A stretch of 64,000 nt of DNA from CAZBUB01 sp964494985 (GTDB lineage Bacteria > Desulfobacterota > Desulfovibrionia > Desulfovibrionales > Desulfothermaceae). Positions 51,598 to 59,307 of this stretch are shown piece after piece; position 1 is the stretch's first letter, and the number at the start of each line of letters is the position of its first letter. The notes below the pieces were generated by a model. That model ran no database searches and was not told the origin of the DNA. It saw nothing but the letters and a program-made list of their open reading frames with translations. The DNA is taken from positions 62,001 to 126,000 of the forward strand of contig CAZBUB010000001.1 in the NCBI GenBank assembly GCA_964494985.1. The letters run 5' to 3'. A program made the position numbers and the translations under genes.

Positions 51598-52898
51598 GCC
51601 CTTTGCACATTGGCTTTCTAGGGATTCTGGGACTTTTGCTGCTCATTTTCGTGCTGCGCATTCCTGTGGGCTTTGCCCTGGCCATAAGCGGATTTCTGGG
51701 TTTCTGGGCGGTGCTTAACCTCAATGCCGCCCTGGGAATGCTCGGAGAGGAGACTTGGGACGTGCTCTCCTCCTACGGTCTGACTGTGATCCCCTTGTTT
51801 GTGCTCATGGGCCAGGTCTGTTTCCACTGCGGAGTAAACCAGAGGATGTACCAGGCTGCTCAGGCCTGGATGGGCCAGGTCAAGGGCGGAGTGGCTATGG
51901 CTACTATACTGGCCTGCGCAGGGTTTGCTGCGATCTGCGGCTCCAATACAGCCACCGCAGCCACTATGAGCAGCGTGGCCCTGCCGGAGATGAAGAAATA
52001 CGGCTACAACCGGATGTTCAGCTCAGGAGTGGTGGCCTCTGGTTCTACCCTTGGGGTTATGCTTCCGCCCAGTGTAGTTTTGATCATTATAGGGCTGCAG
52101 ACCGGGCAGTCTATAGCAGTTCTGTTCTGGGCAGCCCTGCTCCCTGCCCTGTTGTTGGCCTTTTTGTTTCTGGTCTCCATTTGGCTTTTTTGCAGTCTCA
52201 GGCCTGATCTGGCCCCGGCAGGGGAGAAGTACGCCTGGAAGCAAAGGCTTTTGTCCCTGCGCGGAGTCATTGAGGTTTTGCTTTTGTTCGGCCTGGTCAT
52301 GGGCGGGCTGCTTTTGGGGGTGTTCACTCCCAGCGAGGCAGGGGCTGCCGGGGCCTTGCTGGCCCTGCTGGTGGGCCTGGCAGGAGGCCACTTGAGCTGG
52401 AGGAGGCTTGTCGCCGCCTGCGACGATACCTTGCGTATCTCCTGCATGATCATGGTCATTATCCTGGGGGCGGTTATGTTCGGCAGGTTCCTGGCCGTGA
52501 CCAGGCTGCCCTACGAGGCTGCCAGTTTCGTGGCTGATCTGGCCTTGCCCCCAGTGATGATCCTCACCGGAGTATTTTTGATCTATCTTTTGGGCGGGGC
52601 GATCATGGATGCCCTGGCCCTTTTGGTAATCACCATCCCTATCTTCTTCCCCCTGGCCCAGTCCCTGGGGTTTGATCCAGTCTGGTTCGGGGTCTGGGTG
52701 ACCCTGGTGACCACTATGGGCGCGGTGACACCGCCGGTGGGCATCAATACCTTTATCGTGGCCTCCATGGACCCGGAATGCAATCTGCAGCAAGTTTTCA
52801 AGGGTGTGGGGCTGTTTTTGCCCTGCTTCTTGCTCTGCGCGGCCCTGCTCATGCTCTGGCCGAGCCTGGCCCTTTGGCTGCCAGGTTTTATGCAATAG
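51594..52898 (+). CDS. dctM: TRAP transporter large permease
   Basis: A 434-residue protein with about 12 transmembrane helices. DctM marks are IPVGFALAISGFLGFWAV, GFAAICGSNTATAATMSSVALPEMKKYGYN, SGSTLGVMLPPSVVLIIIG and VTPPVGINTFIVASM. It carries the ion-coupled transport path. It ends about 50 bases before the TPP riboswitch and has no clear terminator of its own. Confidence 0.97.
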   Translation: MSPLHIGFLGILGLLLLIFVLRIPVGFALAISGFLGFWAVLNLNAALGMLGEETWDVLSSYGLTVIPLFVLMGQVCFHCGVNQRMYQAAQAWMGQVKGGVAMATILACAGFAAICGSNTATAATMSSVALPEMKKYGYNRMFSSGVVASGSTLGVMLPPSVVLIIIGLQTGQSIAVLFWAALLPALLLAFLFLVSIWLFCSLRPDLAPAGEKYAWKQRLLSLRGVIEVLLLFGLVMGGLLLGVFTPSEAGAAGALLALLVGLAGGHLSWRRLVAACDDTLRISCMIMVIILGAVMFGRFLAVTRLPYEAASFVADLALPPVMILTGVFLIYLLGGAIMDALALLVITIPIFFPLAQSLGFDPVWFGVWVTLVTTMGAVTPPVGINTFIVASMDPECNLQQVFKGVGLFLPCFLLCAALLMLWPSLALWLPGFMQ

Positions 52899-52911
52899 CC
52901 TGAATTTTTGC

Positions 52912-52940
52912 TTGTCAAAGCCCTGTCTTTGGGCTAAGCT
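52912..52940 (+). promoter_or_regulatory. Promoter of the thiamin operon
   Basis: TTGTCA (52912-52917), a 17-base spacer and TAAGCT (52935-52940) would start transcription about 7 bases further, exactly where the first pairing strand of the riboswitch begins. Confidence 0.55.
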
Positions 52941-52947
52941 ATTCTTT

Positions 52948-53037
52948 ATCCGATTGGGGTGTTCCGCCAAGGGCAGCGGAACTGAGAGCATACCCATGGA
53001 ACCTGATACAGTTAGTACTGTCGAAGGGAACTCGGAT
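52948..53037 (+). promoter_or_regulatory. TPP riboswitch (THI element)
   Basis: Closing stem ATCCGA (52948-52953) pairs with TCGGAT (53032-53037). Inside are the GGGGTG box, the GTTCCGC/GCGGAAC arm, CTGAGA, the ACCC segment, GAACCTGAT and the CAGT/ACTG arm closing with CGAAGGGAA. These are the conserved parts of the thiamin pyrophosphate aptamer. Thiamin pyrophosphate binding would repress thi4-thiD-thiC. A later stem (AGGTTC/GAACCT near 53120-53150) may be part of the switch; the mechanism, by termination or translation, is not clear. Confidence 0.95.
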
Positions 53038-53169
53038 ACCCTCCTGCACTGCTACCTGTTTGTCCTGCAGTATTTGCTGCGCTCCTTGCCCTTGTATCCC
53101 ATCCGGAGCTCCCTTGTTTTCAGGTTCCCTGGGGGTTTCAAGAACCTCTAAAGAACAGTGGGGGGAACT

Positions 53170-53967
53170 ATGTCCTTGCAAGAGACCATTGTCACAGAAG
53201 CCATTGCTACAGAGTATTTCCGCAAGCTGCAGTCCAGCCTGCACCTGGACGTGGCAGTGATTGGGGCCGGACCATCCGGCATGACTGCTGCCTGGAGACT
53301 GGCAGAGGCAGGATGCAACATTGCTGTTTTCGAGCGCAAGCTCTCCATTGGTGGTGGCATGTGGGGGGGAGGCATGACCTGGAACTTTATTGTTGTGCAG
53401 CAGGAGAGTAGGCAGACCCTGGAAGAAGCAGGCCTCACCCTGCAGGAATTCAGGCCTGGCTACTACACTGTGGATGCTGTGGCTGCCACCACCACCCTGG
53501 CTTCCAAGGCTGCCCTGGCAGGGACCAAGTTTTTTACCTGCATAAGCGTTGAGGATGTAGTTCTGCGCGAGATCCAGGGCCGCAAACAGGTAACCGGGAT
53601 AGTGATTAACTCCAGCCCGGTGGAGATGGTCGGGCTGCATGTGGACCCCCTGGTTTTGGAATGCAAGTGCCTTTTGGAGAGTACAGGACATGACCTGGAG
53701 GTTTTAAAAACCCTGGTGCGCAAAAATGATGTGCGTTTGGATACTCCTACAGGGGGCCTGCAGGGAGAGCAGTCCATGTGGGCCGAGGTGGCGGAAAAGA
53801 CCACTGTGGAGAACACCAGGGAGATTTTCCCTGGGGTGTTTGTGGCAGGCATGGCAGCCAACGCCGCCTTTGGCTCTTTTCGTATGGGGCCGATATTTGG
53901 GGGCATGTTTCTATCAGGGGAAAAGGCCGCCCAGCAGATCCGAAAGAGGTTGGGTCATGAACTGTAG
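53170..53967 (+). CDS. thi4: Sulfide-dependent ADP-thiazole synthase (Thi4, His type)
   Basis: A 265-residue Thi4-family enzyme that makes the thiazole half of thiamin from NAD and glycine. The NAD-binding motif is IGAGPSGMTAAWRLAEAG, then GGGMWGGGMTWNFIVV. The residue that donates sulfur in yeast Thi4 (Cys in SCMDP) is replaced by His157 in GLHVDP, as in the Methanocaldococcus enzyme, which uses free sulfide and works catalytically. This suits a sulfide-producing cell. The ATG at 53170 follows a G-run ribosome site; a GTG at 53158 is less likely. Confidence 0.95.
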   Translation: MSLQETIVTEAIATEYFRKLQSSLHLDVAVIGAGPSGMTAAWRLAEAGCNIAVFERKLSIGGGMWGGGMTWNFIVVQQESRQTLEEAGLTLQEFRPGYYTVDAVAATTTLASKAALAGTKFFTCISVEDVVLREIQGRKQVTGIVINSSPVEMVGLHVDPLVLECKCLLESTGHDLEVLKTLVRKNDVRLDTPTGGLQGEQSMWAEVAEKTTVENTREIFPGVFVAGMAANAAFGSFRMGPIFGGMFLSGEKAAQQIRKRLGHEL

Positions 53968-54847
53968 TGTCCATACTGGCAAAGAGGTGCCTGTTGCGCT
54001 GAGTATAGCAGGCTCGGATAGTTGCGCAGGTGCAGGAATCCAGGCGGATCTGAAGACTTTTCAGGCCCACGGGGTATACGGCTTGAGCGCAATCACCGCA
54101 GTCACAGCGCAAAATACCCAAGGGGTGTATGCAGTGCAGGAAATTGATCCGGAGATAGTCCGGAAGCAGATTCTGTGCTTGTTTCAGGATATGCGCATAG
54201 ACGCGGTCAAGATCGGCATGGTCAGCAGTGCAGAGATCATCAGGGCTGTGGCCCAGGTCTTGCGAGAAAAAGGACCCAAGGCCTTGGTCCTGGATCCAGT
54301 GATGGTCTCCAAGTCCGGACATGAGCTTTTAAAGCCCCAGGCCAGGCAGGCCCTGCAACAGGAGCTTATCCCCCTGGCCGATCTGATCACTCCCAACCTG
54401 CAGGAGGCAGAGGTCCTTTTGGGCAGAAAGATTGCCTCCCTGGAGGAGATGGAAGGGGCAGCCACGGAGCTGGGCAGGCTGGGTGCCGCGCGGGGGGTTC
54501 TCAAAGGCGGGCATCTGGAGGGTTGTCAGGCAGTGGATATCTACTATGAAGGCGAAAATCTGGAGTATTTGCAATCAGAATTCATTGTTACCCGCAATAC
54601 CCACGGCACCGGCTGTACTTTCTCTTCTGCTATAGCCGCATGCCTGGCCAGGGGCTGCTCCTGGCTGCAGGCAGTGCAGCAGGCCAAGGAATATGTCCAC
54701 CTGGCTATAAAACACGCCTTACCCCTGGGCCAGGGACATGGTCCCACCAATCATTTCTTCAGGTTTTTCCAGCCAAATGGTTTTGAATCTGCCAGACAAG
54801 GCAAAAGGGATGACAAGTACAAAAAGGGAGAGCGGGATGCTGGATAG
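53957..54847 (+). CDS. thiD: Hydroxymethylpyrimidine (phosphate) kinase
   Basis: A 296-residue ribokinase-fold enzyme that phosphorylates the pyrimidine precursor of thiamin twice. Motifs are VALSIAGSDSCAGAGIQADLK, VLDPVMVSKSGHELL, ITPNLQEAEVLLGR and the anion hole NTHGTGCTFSSAIAA. A basic tail of about 25 residues overlaps the thiC start. The ATG overlaps the thi4 stop by 11 bases, indicating translational coupling. No ThiE is fused or adjacent; thiamin phosphate synthase must be elsewhere. Confidence 0.96.
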   Translation: MNCSVHTGKEVPVALSIAGSDSCAGAGIQADLKTFQAHGVYGLSAITAVTAQNTQGVYAVQEIDPEIVRKQILCLFQDMRIDAVKIGMVSSAEIIRAVAQVLREKGPKALVLDPVMVSKSGHELLKPQARQALQQELIPLADLITPNLQEAEVLLGRKIASLEEMEGAATELGRLGAARGVLKGGHLEGCQAVDIYYEGENLEYLQSEFIVTRNTHGTGCTFSSAIAACLARGCSWLQAVQQAKEYVHLAIKHALPLGQGHGPTNHFFRFFQPNGFESARQGKRDDKYKKGERDAG

Positions 54848-56099
54848 GAACATAACCCTGCACAGGATATATGAAAACTGCTGTCAGGATTTGGTCCGGC
54901 AGGAGGGTTTGGAGGAGCAAGGGATCCGCGTGGGTCTGGAAAAAGGAAGCATGGTGCTTTTGGCCAATCCAGGGCATCAAAGCATAAAGCCCACTTTGGT
55001 GGGCCAGCCAGCCAGGATCAAGGTCAATGCCAACCTGGGCACTTCAGGTTTTGTGCAGGATTCAGGTTTGGAGCTTGATAAGCTGCAGGAAGCTGAAAGG
55101 GCAGGCGCGCATACCGTGATGGACCTTTCCACTGCCGGGGACCTGGATCATATCCGGCAAAGGATGCTGGCCAACACGAGCCTGCCCCTGGGCACTGTGC
55201 CTATATACAGCGTGGCCCAGAGATATCTGGACCAGGGCCAGAGCCCGGGACTCATGTCAGGTGCAGAGCTCCTGGAAGAGATAAGCAAGCAGGCTGAGCA
55301 GGGAGTGGATTTCATGACCCTGCATTGTGGAGTGACCAGGCAGACAGCTGCCTTGGCAGGAAGGGACAGGCGCTGTCTGGGCATTGTCTCCAGGGGCGGA
55401 GCTTTATTGGCCAGATGGATGCAGGAAAACAGCCAGGAGAACCCTTTATACCAGGAGTTTGATCAAATCCTGAAGATCTGCTTGCAGCACAATGTGGTCC
55501 TCAGCCTGGGTGACGGGTTGCGTCCTGGCGCAGGCCAGGACGCAGGGGACAGTGCCCAGTGGGCTGAGGTGATCGTCTTGGGTGAGCTGGTGCGCCGTGC
55601 CAGGCAGGCAGGAGTGCAGGCCATGGTGGAAGGTCCCGGACATGTGCCCTTGCACTTGATTCAGTCCCAGATGCAGGGCATGAAGAGGATCTGCGAAAAT
55701 GCCCCTTTGTACGTTCTGGGGCCTTTGAGCTCGGACATCGCCCCTGGCTATGATCACATTTCCGGGGCCATAGGCGGCGCTTGGGCCGGATTTTATGGCG
55801 CTGATTTCCTGTGTTATGTGACCCCTGCAGAACATCTGACTTTACCTGATAAACAAGACGTGCGGCAGGGCATTGTGGCCTCGCTTCTGGCTGCGCACAG
55901 TGCAGAGGTGGCTCTGGGACGAGAAAGTGCTTTGCAGCGCAATCAGGCCATGTCCCGGGCCAGGGCAGATCTTGACTGGGCAAGGATGCAGGAGCTGGCC
56001 CTGGATCAGGAGCTGTTTCAAAGCCGAAGGGCAGGGTTTGTCACCAAGCAGGAGTGTGCCATGTGCGGGGAATTCTGCGCAGTGCGCTTGCTGAGCTGA
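54837..56099 (+). CDS. thiC: Phosphomethylpyrimidine synthase ThiC (short anaerobe type)
   Basis: A 420-residue radical SAM enzyme that rearranges aminoimidazole ribotide to the thiamin pyrimidine. Conserved stretches include RIKVNANLGTSG, GAHTVMDLSTAGDLDHIR, FMTLHCGVT, VEGPGHVPL and GPLSSDIAPGYDHISGAIGGA. The C-terminal cluster motif is CAMCGEFC (C-x2-C-x3-C). The protein lacks the N-terminal domain of the 630-residue E. coli form. BzaF-type benzimidazole synthases are related, but the riboswitch and thi4/thiD neighbours favour ThiC. The ATG at 54837 has GGGAG six bases upstream. Confidence 0.95.
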   Translation: MLDRNITLHRIYENCCQDLVRQEGLEEQGIRVGLEKGSMVLLANPGHQSIKPTLVGQPARIKVNANLGTSGFVQDSGLELDKLQEAERAGAHTVMDLSTAGDLDHIRQRMLANTSLPLGTVPIYSVAQRYLDQGQSPGLMSGAELLEEISKQAEQGVDFMTLHCGVTRQTAALAGRDRRCLGIVSRGGALLARWMQENSQENPLYQEFDQILKICLQHNVVLSLGDGLRPGAGQDAGDSAQWAEVIVLGELVRRARQAGVQAMVEGPGHVPLHLIQSQMQGMKRICENAPLYVLGPLSSDIAPGYDHISGAIGGAWAGFYGADFLCYVTPAEHLTLPDKQDVRQGIVASLLAAHSAEVALGRESALQRNQAMSRARADLDWARMQELALDQELFQSRRAGFVTKQECAMCGEFCAVRLLS

Positions 56100-56184
56100 A
56101 TCTGAGCCGGCTTGGGCAGAAATGAGCTGCCCCTGGCGCGAGGCCTGCTAGAAAGAGTGTTGAAGAACATGCAGGAGGTGGAGC

Positions 56185-57435
56185 TTGTCGCAGATGCTGC
56201 AGCCGGTGATGGGCATTCTGGTCTTGCTGGGGCTGGCCCTGCTTTTCTCCGAGAACAGACGTGGAGTGGCCTGGAAGCCGATCCTGCTGGGCTTGGGGCT
56301 GCAGCTGGCTCTGGCCTTTTTGTTGCTTCGTGTCCCTGCCTCTCAGGAGATATTCCTGGCTTTGAACCGCATGGTTTTGGCCCTCCAGGAGGCTACCCAG
56401 GAGGGGACCTCGTTTGTCTTCGGCTACTTGGGCGGAGGGGAGCTGCCTTACGAGGAAAAGCCAGGGGCAAGCAGTTATATTCTGGCTTTCCAGGGCCTAC
56501 CCCTGGTCCTGGTGGCCAGCGCCCTGTCTTCCCTGCTCTTTTACTGGAGGGTGCTGCCCCTGCTGGTCAGGGGCTTTGCCTATGTGCTGCAAAAGACCTT
56601 GGGCGTTGGCGGGGCAGAAGGGGTGGCTGCAGCAGCGAACATCTTTCTGGGCATGGTGGAGGCCCCACTGTTTGTCAAGCAGTATCTCCAAAAGCTGCAG
56701 CGCGGGGAGCTGTTTCTGCTCATGGCCACAGGCATGGCCACTATTGCAGGTACTGTGCTGGTGCTCTACTCGAGCATACTGCAACCGGTCCTGCCCCAGG
56801 CCATGGGCCATCTGCTGGTGGCCTCCATCCTGAGCGCGCCTGCAGCAGTGATCCTGGCCAGGATAATGGTGCCGGTGCAAAGGGAGGCTTTGAGCAGCGC
56901 TGAGCTGCAGCAAGACTCCCAGGCAGGCAGCAGTATGGAAGCGGTGACCCAGGGTACCCTGCAGGGTGCGCAGCTCCTCATCAACATCCTGGCCATGCTG
57001 ATTGTTCTGGTGGCGCTGGTATCCCTGGTCAATCAGGTTCTGGGATTTTTACCTGCCTGGCAGGATTCGCCGTTGACCCTGCAGCGCATCCTGGGCTGGG
57101 TCCTGGCCCCTTTGGTCTGGCTGCTGGGGGTCCCCTGGCAGGAAAGCGCAGCCGCTGGGGGCCTTTTGGGCACCAAGACAGTACTCAATGAGCTTTTGGC
57201 CTACAGTGAGCTCAGCCAAATGGGGCAGGAGCTCTCCCCAAGGACCAGGCTGATCATGAGCTATGCCTTGTGCGGTTTTGCAAATCCCGGTTCTTTAGGC
57301 ATCATGCTGGGCGGCCTGGGCGGATTGGTCCCGGAGCGCAGGCAGGAGCTTGTGCAGTTGGGCCTGAAATCCATCATTGCCGGCACTATGGCCACTTGCA
57401 TGACCGGGGCTGTTGTGGCTTTGGTTGCGGCCTAG
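56185..57435 (+). CDS. nupC: CNT-family (NupC-like) concentrative nucleoside transporter
   Basis: A 416-residue membrane protein with about ten transmembrane helices. Family marks are the N-terminal LFSENRRGVAWKPILLGLGLQLALAFLLL, FVFGYLGGG, the core GVGGAEGVAAAANIFLGMVEAPLFVKQYL and, near the end, GTKTVLNELLAY and YALCGFANPGSLGIMLGGLGGLVP. Known members import nucleosides with protons or sodium. The start is TTG at 56185 with GGAGG six bases upstream. It follows thiC by 85 bases with no terminator seen, so it may share the TPP-controlled transcript. Confidence 0.94.
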   Translation: MSQMLQPVMGILVLLGLALLFSENRRGVAWKPILLGLGLQLALAFLLLRVPASQEIFLALNRMVLALQEATQEGTSFVFGYLGGGELPYEEKPGASSYILAFQGLPLVLVASALSSLLFYWRVLPLLVRGFAYVLQKTLGVGGAEGVAAAANIFLGMVEAPLFVKQYLQKLQRGELFLLMATGMATIAGTVLVLYSSILQPVLPQAMGHLLVASILSAPAAVILARIMVPVQREALSSAELQQDSQAGSSMEAVTQGTLQGAQLLINILAMLIVLVALVSLVNQVLGFLPAWQDSPLTLQRILGWVLAPLVWLLGVPWQESAAAGGLLGTKTVLNELLAYSELSQMGQELSPRTRLIMSYALCGFANPGSLGIMLGGLGGLVPERRQELVQLGLKSIIAGTMATCMTGAVVALVAA

Positions 57436-57642
57436 GACTGGCCTGCATGCAGCCTGAAGCTTCTTCCTCTGGCCTTTTATCGGCAAAGAACTCGTTTTAG
57501 GGTATGGGCGCCTCTGGGGCAAAAGGATAAATACTGATCGACTGTCTTGACCAGTCCTGGCTGCTGATCTAAGCTGTTTGGCACTTAGATCTGCAGCATG
57601 GGGCTGCAGGAGCAGATAACCTTTGGCCCAAGGAGAGCAGTC

Positions 57643-57801
57643 ATGCAGAGATATCAATGTCCTTGCGGATACATCTACGATCCAGCAGAAGGGGATCCAG
57701 AGAATAACATTGAGGCTGGTACACCGTTTGAGTCTTTGCCTGAAGACTGGGTGTGCCCTTGGTGTGGTGCAGAAAAGGAATTCTTTGAGCAATTGGACTA
57801 A
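57643..57801 (+). CDS. Rubredoxin with shortened first cysteine pair (C-x-C)
   Basis: A 52-residue rubredoxin-like protein. The second knuckle is normal (DWVCPWCGAEKEFF). The first reads QCPCGYIYDP, so the cysteines are separated by one residue instead of two. The rest aligns well (GDPENNIEAGTPFESLPEDW). AAGGAG precedes the ATG. It lies 207 bases after the nucleoside transporter gene. It should carry electrons if the site still binds iron. Confidence 0.92.
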   Translation: MQRYQCPCGYIYDPAEGDPENNIEAGTPFESLPEDWVCPWCGAEKEFFEQLD

Positions 57802-57819
57802 ATTCCTGGCTCATCCCCT

Positions 57820-57870
57820 GGCTCCCGGCTCCGATAGGCTGCAGGTTTTTCGGCTCCGGGAGCCTGTTTT
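57820..57870 (+). terminator. Terminator after the second rubredoxin gene
   Basis: GGCTCCCGG (57820-57828) pairs exactly with CCGGGAGCC (57856-57864), with a 27-base loop that can pair further, followed by TGTTTTG. It lies 19 bases after the stop codon. Confidence 0.65.
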
Positions 57871-57946
57871 GATTGGGCCTGGAGCTTGATTTTGCAGACC
57901 TGTCCCGGAGTGATTAATTCTTCAGATACTGGCAAAGGATTTTCTT

Positions 57947-58852
57947 ATGCAGGTAGAGTGCCCCCATTGCGGTTTTAGCCGGGATGTGCCAGAGGAGAAA
58001 ATCCCCTCTCAGGCTACTGTGGCGACGTGTCCCAAATGTCGACAGAAGTTCACTTTTCGCTCCAGTTCAGGGGATAGAGAGCAAGGGCAGGACAGGCAAG
58101 AAGCAGAAAGCCAGGTGGAGGCCTCTGCAAGCCTGGAGAAACCAGCCTCTGAGCAGGAAAACGATGCGGATATATGGTCTGAATTAGAGTCTCTGCAAAG
58201 TGAAGAGACTCCGGAGACAGGGGCAAAGGAGTTTTCAAGACAACAGTCTGCTTGGGAAGTGCCTTGGGAAAATCTGGAGGAACACGGCTTTTTCCCTGGC
58301 CTTTGGCTGACCATTAAGCTGATTTTGTTGGCACCTGCGGGTTTCTTCAGTCGAATGCCCCTGGGCAGGGGCTATGTCATGCCTCTGATATTCTATTTGC
58401 TGATTGCAGAGGTCCAGATACTGAGCATATTTTTTTGGCGCATATCTGGAATTATGCCGCAAATTGAGGACCAGACTGCCAGCTTGTTTGGGCTGGCTCT
58501 GACCGGGGCTGGGGCATTTACATTGCTGGTGCTCTATCCATTACTCATGGCTGCCTATGTTTTCTTTTATACCGCTATTAGCCATGCTTGCCTGCTGGCG
58601 GTAAAGTCAGGACAAAATGGATTTGAGGGCACTTTCAAGGTCATTGCTTACGCGAATGCGCCTATGGTTCTCGGTGTAATCCCCATCTTGGGACCGTGGA
58701 TGGGATTTATCTGGTCTTTAGCGTGTACTTTCTTTGGCTTTAAGCTGGTGCACGAGACTCCTGGACCTAGGATCTTGCTGGCAATGGCTTTGCCTTATTT
58801 GGTGTTGATGCTGCTGAGTCTGCTGTTTTTTCGTCTCGGGGGGGGCTTTTAG
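57947..58852 (+). CDS. Yip1-family membrane protein with N-terminal zinc ribbon
   Basis: A 301-residue protein. Residues 1-40 form an MJ0042-type zinc ribbon (CPHCGFSRDVPEEK...CPKCRQKF). An acidic, Gln/Glu-rich linker runs to about residue 110, and a Yip1-type domain with five transmembrane helices follows (FFSRMPLGRGYVMPLIFYLL, FEGTFKVIAYANAPMVLGVIPILGPWMGFIW). Bacterial Yip1 proteins are common and uncharacterised. It lies upstream of the ahbC unit. Confidence 0.85.
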   Translation: MQVECPHCGFSRDVPEEKIPSQATVATCPKCRQKFTFRSSSGDREQGQDRQEAESQVEASASLEKPASEQENDADIWSELESLQSEETPETGAKEFSRQQSAWEVPWENLEEHGFFPGLWLTIKLILLAPAGFFSRMPLGRGYVMPLIFYLLIAEVQILSIFFWRISGIMPQIEDQTASLFGLALTGAGAFTLLVLYPLLMAAYVFFYTAISHACLLAVKSGQNGFEGTFKVIAYANAPMVLGVIPILGPWMGFIWSLACTFFGFKLVHETPGPRILLAMALPYLVLMLLSLLFFRLGGGF

Positions 58853-58929
58853 CTGGCACAGCAGGCTGGAAGGCCTGGCCTGCCATGCAGATGTCAGAAG
58901 CAATGAATTTCCCATAGAGTGGGGAATAT

Positions 58930-59262
58930 ATGTGGCAAAGGTTCTGGAGCTGGATAAACAGGCTTTGCAGGAGAGACGCCCAGGAGGAGCTTTCTGCACA
59001 GAGCTTCCAGGTTTTGACCCGGGAGATTCGGGATATAGCAGAGCTCTCAAGCAGGCTCTGGGCTGGGGACAGCTCCTTCCAGGATAGGGTCAGGCGTATC
59101 CATAAGGAGATGGATCAGCTGGACAGGCTCCTGGCTCAAAGATCCTTCCAGCGCCTCTCACAGGAGAAGAAGCAGGAGCTGCACAAGAGCCTTTTGGTCT
59201 CCAGGCAAGAGCTGATCAAAAGCCTGCAGTCCGCACCCTGTCCCACGGACAGGGTGCAGTAG
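58930..59262 (+). CDS. Small coiled-coil protein upstream of ahbC
   Basis: A 110-residue charged helical protein without signal peptide. It begins MWQRFWSWINRLCRRDAQEEL, an amphipathic helix that could rest on the membrane, and continues as a heptad-like helix (LLAQRSFQRLSQEKKQELHKSLL). I recognise no family. Its spacing of 45 bases to ahbC and reading direction suggest cotranscription with heme synthesis genes. A GC hairpin near its 3' end (59231-59255) lacks a U-run and lies within the coding region. Confidence 0.65.
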   Translation: MWQRFWSWINRLCRRDAQEELSAQSFQVLTREIRDIAELSSRLWAGDSSFQDRVRRIHKEMDQLDRLLAQRSFQRLSQEKKQELHKSLLVSRQELIKSLQSAPCPTDRVQ

Positions 59263-59307
59263 CCAAGGGGAATGTCCCCCTGTTGTAAAAGCTATAAGGA
59301 TAGACAA

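Noticed and set aside
52023..52997. A 324-codon minus-strand frame
   Set aside because: Antisense to dctM; composition is His/Gln-rich mirror sequence of a membrane protein.
56112..56903. A 263-codon plus-strand frame after thiC
   Set aside because: Glycine-rich shadow in another frame of the nucleoside transporter gene.
59231..59255. GC-rich hairpin GCACCCTGTC/GACAGGGTGC as terminator
   Set aside because: It is inside the coding end of the small coiled-coil gene and has no U-run.
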